Source: Bacteroidales bacterium (GTDB lineage: Bacteria; Bacteroidota; Bacteroidia; Bacteroidales; Muribaculaceae). From it: 24,119 bases of DNA. The notes under the pieces are model-generated. The model was not told the DNA's origin, searched no databases, and saw only the letters and a list, made by a program, of their open reading frames with translations. The translations under genes and the position numbers were made by a program. The stretch spans positions 7,441-31,559 of the forward strand of contig JAUNCU010000006.1 of the NCBI GenBank assembly GCA_030526455.1. Reading direction: 5' to 3'. Positions 23,968 to 24,119 of the stretch are shown here, in pieces. How positions within the stretch are numbered: the stretch's first letter is position 1; every line of letters starts with the position of its first letter.

Positions 23968-24119
23968 TTTCCGAATATTTTCCCGAAAAAGCAATAAATA
24001 TGCAAAAAATTATCTAAGAAAACGGCACTGTGTGGGGAAAAACTGGGGGAAGTGATTGAGCGCCGATGGGAGGTGAGGTGTGATAGCCTTTTCAAAAAAA
24101 AATCTATTCTCTAACTACC
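23968..24119. other. Upstream edge, no gene seen
   Basis: AT-rich spacer at the window edge. A 77-codon open frame (23862-24095, minus) overlaps it but is low-complexity, lysine- and serine-rich, and runs through the putative promoter, so it is not called. Confidence 0.4.

Overview
The window looks like a chromosomal segment from a member of the Bacteroidales, probably Prevotella- or Muribaculaceae-like. The evidence is a TonB receptor with an N-terminal carboxypeptidase-regulatory-like domain, a surface lipoprotein with DUF5689 / choice-of-anchor J-like modules, a BspA-type leucine-rich-repeat protein, a GLUG-repeat protein, and promoters that fit the Bacteroidetes consensus (TTG, 19-21 nt, TAnnTTTG) rather than the E. 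coli one. I recognise no tRNA, rRNA, CRISPR array, transposase or phage gene. Species-level placement is not possible by reading alone.

Layout, left to right. At 77-2542 (-) lies pheT. At 2543-2973 is a repeat-rich spacer ending in a strong terminator. At 2974-8039 (-) is a two-gene outer-membrane unit: the TonB-dependent receptor is transcribed first, then the lipoprotein. At 8289-8909 (+) is a two-helix membrane protein with its own well-matched promoter. At 8986-10413 (-) is an AlbA_2 / HATPase / winged-helix regulator with repeat-family sequence at both ends. At 10512-12340 (-) is a phosphatidylethanolamine operon: psd, then pssA, then a DUF4834 protein, behind a near-consensus promoter. 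At 12519-16674 (-) is a probable four-gene envelope operon: an LPG-synthase-TM (flippase-like) protein, a single-pass membrane protein, a short-chain dehydrogenase, and a MATE exporter with an unusual C-terminal domain. At 16914-20273 (+) is a 1119-residue BspA-like protein ending in a dockerin-like module. It converges on 20452-23865 (-), a 1137-residue GLUG-repeat secreted protein with a tail resembling type IX secretion sorting domains; a perfect hairpin terminator separates the two.

Most of the window concerns the cell envelope: phospholipid synthesis, lipid or drug export, nutrient uptake and large surface proteins. The least ordinary observations are: (1) a 13-bp A-tract inside the spacer of the putative promoter of the GLUG-repeat gene, with a shorter A-tract in the same layout in front of the TonB receptor, suggesting expression tunable by slippage; (2) a MATE transporter whose C-terminus resembles a decayed RsbW-type ATPase; (3) a dockerin-like pair of calcium loops on a BspA protein; (4) two families of short intergenic repeats, one with a 30-bp identical copy about 9.6 kb apart; (5) an 8-bp CTAG-rich tandem repeat at a gene junction. 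I do not see a clearly new defence or mobile system.
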